In this document: positions 42,035-45,340 of the stretch, in pieces
Layout: every line of letters begins with the position of its first letter
How positions within the stretch are numbered: the first letter of the stretch is position 1
DNA from: CAZDHT01 sp964505325
GTDB taxonomy: Bacteria > Planctomycetota > PUPC01
DNA length: 45,340 nt
Direction: 5' to 3'
Assembly (NCBI GenBank): GCA_964505325.1
Contig: CAZDHT010000009.1
Coordinates: 1 to 45,340 of the forward strand
The notes under the pieces: generated by a model
What the model saw: only the letters and a program-made list of their open reading frames with translations
What the model was told of the DNA's origin: nothing
Databases searched by the model: none
Made by a program: the position numbers and the translations under genes

Positions 42035-43324
42035 CTACGCCTCGGTCAACGGCTCGCGGGGCGAGAGGCCGTCCGGATCGTTGAAGGTCGCACCGGGCGG
42101 CGCCGGCACCGGGCCGCTCAGCAGCGGATCGTCGGTCTCCCGCATGAAACGCGCCAGCCGGCCGCGCATGTCCTCCAGTACCCCGCTCATCGCGGGATCT
42201 CCGGCCAGGTTGTTCGCCTCGTTGGGATCGAAGACCAGGTCATACAACTGCTCCTGCGCGACGGGGCGCTCCTTCCAGCCGTGGTCAAGCCACAGTTGCT
42301 TGCTGGCGCCGTCGTCACAGTTGGGCAGGACCGGGGTGCGGCGTCCACCGAACCGCCGGATGTAGTTGAACCGCCGGGTCCGGACCGCCCGCATCGGCTC
42401 GTACGCGGCGTGATACGTGACCTCCGAGAAGATCTCCTCGTTGATCTCGTCGGCCTCGCCCCGGATCAGCGGCATCATCGACCGGCCCTGGAGCCCCTCG
42501 GGCAGGTCAATCCCGATCAGGTCGCACAGCGTCGGGAAGATGTCGACCTGCGACACGAGCGCGTCACACACCCGGCCACCTTCAAGGCCGCCCGGGCCGC
42601 GCATGATGAGCGTGACGCCCAAGCCATGGCAGTTCAGGTTGCACTTCATCTCCGGAAACGCGATGCCGTGATCGGTCGTACAGATGACCAGCGTATTGTC
42701 CGCCAGGCTGGCGCGGTCGAGCGCCGCGAGCACCAAGCCGTACTTCTCGTCCAGGCCACGTGCCGCCGCCATGAAGCCGGCCATGTCCCGCCGTGTCTCC
42801 GGCGTGTCGGGGATCGGCGCCGGTGGCCGGCAGTAGCGGGGGTCGTCCGCCGGGCCGGGGTCAGGAAAGGTGCGATGGGTGTCGTTGAATCCGACCGAGA
42901 GGAAGAACGGCTGGGGCGGCGCGCCGGCGAGCCATTCGGCGGCGCGCCCGCAGCGATCCTGTTTCCGGCAGATGTTGACTTCGTCGTAGCCGATCTCGCT
43001 CGCGTCGGGAAGGACATGCTGCGTGCCGATCAGGGCCGAGTGATAGCCGGCCTTGCGCAGCGTGTGGACGATGTGCTGCCCGGCGTCCGCCAGGCTGAAG
43101 CCCCGGTTGACCAGGCCCAGCATGCCGCAACTGTGCGGGTACTTGCCGGTCAGCAGCGCGGCCCGCGCCGGCGAGCAGGTGGGTGCCGCGGCGAACGCCT
43201 GGCGGAACAGCACCCCGTCCTCGGCCAGTTGCTGCATGTTCGGCGTCGCAATGGCGTAGCCGTACGGCTGACAGTAGCGTCCCAGGTCGTGCGTGTGGAG
43301 ATACAAGACGTTAGGGCGGTCCAT
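42035..43324 (-). CDS. cytoplasmic type I sulfatase
   Basis: The 429-residue protein has the formylglycine signature C50-S-P-A-R followed by AALLTGKYPH, the early metal motif HTHD (residues 10-13) and the later metal motif TTDHG. It hydrolyses sulfate esters or sulfamates once C50 is oxidised by a formylglycine-generating or anaerobic maturase, neither of which is in the window. There is no signal peptide: ATG 43324 gives MDRPNVLYLHTHD directly. The longer frame to 43498 carries no signal either. AAGGAG precedes the chosen start. The architecture resembles N-sulfoglucosamine-type sulfatases. Location next to sugar-phosphate genes suggests use of sulfated sugars. Confidence 0.92.
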   Translation of the reverse strand: MDRPNVLYLHTHDLGRYCQPYGYAIATPNMQQLAEDGVLFRQAFAAAPTCSPARAALLTGKYPHSCGMLGLVNRGFSLADAGQHIVHTLRKAGYHSALIGTQHVLPDASEIGYDEVNICRKQDRCGRAAEWLAGAPPQPFFLSVGFNDTHRTFPDPGPADDPRYCRPPAPIPDTPETRRDMAGFMAAARGLDEKYGLVLAALDRASLADNTLVICTTDHGIAFPEMKCNLNCHGLGVTLIMRGPGGLEGGRVCDALVSQVDIFPTLCDLIGIDLPEGLQGRSMMPLIRGEADEINEEIFSEVTYHAAYEPMRAVRTRRFNYIRRFGGRRTPVLPNCDDGASKQLWLDHGWKERPVAQEQLYDLVFDPNEANNLAGDPAMSGVLEDMRGRLARFMRETDDPLLSGPVPAPPGATFNDPDGLSPREPLTEA

Positions 43325-43387
43325 TCCGCTTGCTCCTTCAGGGTTTCGTGGCCTCGCGCGCCCGCCGCCTGACGCGAGTGGGCGCTC

Positions 43388-43416
43388 ATTGTATGCGACG
43401 CACAGCGGCATGCCAG
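43388..43416 (-). promoter_or_regulatory. sigma70-type promoter of the sulfatase gene
   Basis: The minus strand has CTGGCA (43416-43411), a 17-bp spacer and TACAAT (43393-43388). The -10 box matches five of six bases and the -35 box four of six. The leader would be about 57 nt, and it reads away from the sugar-isomerase gene. Confidence 0.5.
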
Positions 43417-43505
43417 CAACATCTTCCGGCTCTGCGGCCGGCGTCTGCCGATCACCAACCGATACCAACCGCGCGCGCGTTTCCACCGGCGGAGACACAG
43501 CTCCC

Positions 43506-43534
43506 TTGCCCGTCGAAACCGGGTGTGCTACGCT
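43506..43534 (+). promoter_or_regulatory. possible promoter of the NagB-like/PfkB operon
   Basis: TTGCCC (43506-43511) and TACGCT (43529-43534), preceded by an extended TG, lie 17 bp apart, 51 bp before the ATG. The match is moderate: four and three of six bases. Confidence 0.35.
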
Positions 43535-43585
43535 GTTGTCGTTCCGAATGTCTCACGACGTTGGTCCCTGTTGCGAGGGCGCCGG

Positions 43586-44476
43586 ATGAGCACCGTCACT
43601 CCGAAGCAGCTCTACGAATGGTGCAGGATCCCCCACGATGAGCTCGAAAGTCATCCCGACGGCAAGGTGCCGCTCCGTCTGTGCAAGGACTCGGCGGAGA
43701 TGGGCGGGATCATGGCCGGCGAACTGGTCGACGCGATCAAGGCGGCCAACGCGGCGGGCAAGACGTTCCGCACCATCATCCCCTGCGGGCCGAGTTGCTG
43801 GTACGAGCCGTTCACGGAGCTGGTCAACCACGAGCAGGTCAGCCTCAAGAACGTTGTTGTCTTTCACATGGACGAGTGCCTCGATTGGCAGGGGCGCGAG
43901 CTGCCGCGCCGGCATCCGTACAGCTTCCGGGGCTTCATGGAACGACATTTCTACGCCCCGGTCGATCCGGCGCTGTCCGTGCCCGAAGAGAATCGCGTGT
44001 GGCCGACGCCCGACCGGGTCGACGAGATCGCGGCAATGATCGCGAACGTCTCGGTCGACCTGACGTACGGCGGATGGGGGCAGGACGGCCACATCGCGTA
44101 CAACCAGGCGCGGAGGCATCCGTTCAGCCACGTCACCATCGAGGACCTGAGACACTCGACGGTGCGCGTCCAGGAGAACAACGTGGACACGATCATCGCC
44201 CTGGCTCAGAGGACGTTCGGCGCGGCCTACCAGTTCGTGCCGCCGATGTCCGTCACGCTCGGGATCAAAGAGTGCTTGTCCGCGAAGAAGGTCCGCGTGT
44301 TCAGCGACACGGGTGCGTGGAAACAGACGGCTCTTCGCGTGGCGCTGTTCGGCCCGCTCACCCCGGAGTACCCGCTCACGCTGCTCCAGGAGCATCCGGA
44401 CGCGCTCATCACCGCGACGGTCGAGACAGCCACGCATCCCGTCAGCCTGCATCCCGAGTGGGACCTCGGACTATGA
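43586..44476 (+). CDS. glucosamine-6-phosphate deaminase / 6-phosphogluconolactonase-family protein
   Basis: The 296-residue protein has the NagB fold markers: an early sugar-phosphate loop (IPCGPSCWYEP), FHMDECLDW in place of the FNMDEY loop and the catalytic GGWGQDGHIAYNQ segment. NagB opens and deaminates GlcN6P using Asp, Asp-x-His and a Glu. Here the expected Glu after HIAxN is Gln, so true deaminase activity is uncertain and an isomerase or lactonase-type reaction is possible. ATG 43586 has GCGAGGG upstream, and the longer frame to 43523 lacks similarity. The gene overlaps the next kinase gene by 4 bp (ATGA), so both serve one sugar pathway. Confidence 0.82.
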   Translation: MSTVTPKQLYEWCRIPHDELESHPDGKVPLRLCKDSAEMGGIMAGELVDAIKAANAAGKTFRTIIPCGPSCWYEPFTELVNHEQVSLKNVVVFHMDECLDWQGRELPRRHPYSFRGFMERHFYAPVDPALSVPEENRVWPTPDRVDEIAAMIANVSVDLTYGGWGQDGHIAYNQARRHPFSHVTIEDLRHSTVRVQENNVDTIIALAQRTFGAAYQFVPPMSVTLGIKECLSAKKVRVFSDTGAWKQTALRVALFGPLTPEYPLTLLQEHPDALITATVETATHPVSLHPEWDLGL

Positions 44477-45340
44477 GCCACCTCAACATCCGCAAGCAGA
44501 AGTACCGCGGGATGATCGGCGTCGGCGGCATCGGCGCCGGGTCGTTCTTCGAACTCTCCGGCAACCACACCCTCGGCCGCGAGGAGAGCCGCGGCGGCCG
44601 GCTCCTCGACCGCAAGGACTACTGCAAGCTCCACATCATCGCGCACTACGTGCAGACGCTCCTCGGCCCCGACTTCGAGACCATCCCCGTCGGCAAGGTC
44701 GGCAACGACGACGCCGGCCGCCGCCTCCTCGACGAGATGCGGCAGGCCGGGATGCGAACGGACCTCGTGCGAACCTCGCCCGGCGACTCGACGCTGTTCT
44801 CGTTCTGCTTCGTCTATCCCGACGGAGCCGGCGGGAACCTGACGACGGACGATTCGGCCTGCTCGAAGGTCGATGCCGCCTGTGTGACCCAGGCGGTCCG
44901 TGAGTTCGCCTGGCTCGAGGACCGCGGCATCGCGCTCGCCGCGCCCGAAGTCCCGATCGAGGCGCGGGAGAGGCTGCTCGATCTCGGAACGCGGCACTCG
45001 CTCTTTCGCGCCGCGGCATTCACGTCCGAGGAAATGCCGCGGGTCGTCGATTCCGGCCTGCTCAAGCGCGTCGACCTGCTCGCCGCCAACCTCGACGAGG
45101 CGGCCGCGGCGGTCAACGTACCCGCCGACGGCGAGCCCGACCGTATCGTCGACGGAGCCGTCGAAGCGCTCGGCCGAGTCAATCCCACGCTCCGCATCTC
45201 GATCACCGCGGGCGTCCGGGGCAGTTGGACGTGGGACGGCGCCGAGTTGTCGCACGTGCCGGCGTTCGATGCCGAGGTGGTCAGCACGGCGGGCGCCGGC
45301 GACGCCCACTTCGCGGGAATTCTTGTCGGCTTGGCCGCGA
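44473..45340 (+). CDS. PfkB-family carbohydrate kinase, partial
   Basis: The first 289 codons are visible before the right edge. The N-terminal GVGGIGAGSFFEL segment, the middle GKVGNDDAGRRLLDEM (as in GxVGxDxxG) and STAGAGDAHFAG near the end define a ribokinase/PfkB fold. The Asp in GAGD is the catalytic base. The N-terminal GGIG loop and the long insertion after it (GNHTLGREESRGGRLLDRKD) differ from ribokinase. It is translationally coupled to the NagB-like gene, so it probably phosphorylates the sugar that feeds it. The substrate is undetermined. Confidence 0.88.
   Translation, partial: MSHLNIRKQKYRGMIGVGGIGAGSFFELSGNHTLGREESRGGRLLDRKDYCKLHIIAHYVQTLLGPDFETIPVGKVGNDDAGRRLLDEMRQAGMRTDLVRTSPGDSTLFSFCFVYPDGAGGNLTTDDSACSKVDAACVTQAVREFAWLEDRGIALAAPEVPIEARERLLDLGTRHSLFRAAAFTSEEMPRVVDSGLLKRVDLLAANLDEAAAAVNVPADGEPDRIVDGAVEALGRVNPTLRISITAGVRGSWTWDGAELSHVPAFDAEVVSTAGAGDAHFAGILVGLAA

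Noticed and set aside
1..45340. CRISPR arrays, tRNA or rRNA genes, phage modules
   Set aside because: I saw no regularly spaced direct repeats, tRNA-like T-loop and acceptor pairing, rRNA blocks or phage structural genes; no computational scan was possible.

Overview
The window comes from a GC-rich, probably strictly anaerobic bacterium that runs the Wood-Ljungdahl (reductive acetyl-CoA) pathway. The OPT/DUF6785-like membrane protein pair, peptidase-FtsX fusion, sulfatase and high GC content resemble Planctomycetota or a related PVC-like lineage. This taxonomic reading is inference from memory of families; no rRNA or marker gene is present. Most genes lie on the minus strand in long, tightly coupled operons with many ATGA/GTGA stop-start overlaps.

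Region 1 (1-13466, minus) is a carbon monoxide dehydrogenase/acetyl-CoA synthase locus. In transcription order it holds a CooC-type nickel ATPase, CODH (CooS/AcsA), a CooF-like polyferredoxin, a thioredoxin-like [2Fe-2S] protein, a PAS protein, a SpoIIE/PP2C-type phosphatase, NuoE-, NuoF- and HoxU/NuoG-N-like NADH-electron-transfer subunits, acetyl-CoA synthase AcsB, the corrinoid protein large subunit AcsC, and a RACo-like corrinoid activator cut by the left edge. The arrangement suggests that electrons pass between CODH or another pathway enzyme, ferredoxin and NAD(H), under a sensor/phosphatase module usually met beside [FeFe]-hydrogenases. A near-consensus promoter lies about 270 bp before cooC, with a perfect 22-bp palindrome in the leader. 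A second good promoter sits in the 72-bp gap before nuoE.

Region 2 (13467-14295) is a relic zone: a hairpin, the 5' portion of a group II intron without its reverse transcriptase or catalytic domain V, and directly abutting it a fragment of a GltD/NfnB-like flavoprotein gene.

Region 3 (14296-24407, minus) carries two export systems. One is a TetR-regulated RND tripartite pump (regulator, adaptor, AcrB-like permease, TolC-like lipoprotein), with an inverted repeat over the promoter -35 box. The other is a MacA-MacB-like adaptor/ATPase/permease set. Region 4 (24623-27642, plus) holds an ECF-like sigma factor, a membrane-anchored putative anti-sigma protein, a small Spy/CpxP-like periplasmic protein and a MATE exporter. 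It is followed by a transposase fragment.

Region 5 (28201-41703, minus) is the most unusual part: an apparent eight-gene, 13.5-kb operon. It encodes a LolD-type ATPase, a PqqD-like protein, a 1644-aa secreted peptidase-like/FtsX permease fusion whose peptidase site looks degenerate, two OPT/DUF6785-like transporters (one with a coiled-coil insertion of over 300 residues), a minimal FtsX permease, a second LolD-type ATPase and an unrecognised 313-aa protein. It looks like an uncharacterised envelope transport system, possibly for peptides or peptide-derived products.

Region 6 (41704-45340) has a cruciform-forming repeat, a cytoplasmic sulfatase on the minus strand and, divergently, a NagB/6-phosphogluconolactonase-like sugar-phosphate protein coupled to a PfkB-family kinase cut by the right edge. 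This fits use of sulfated or amino sugars.
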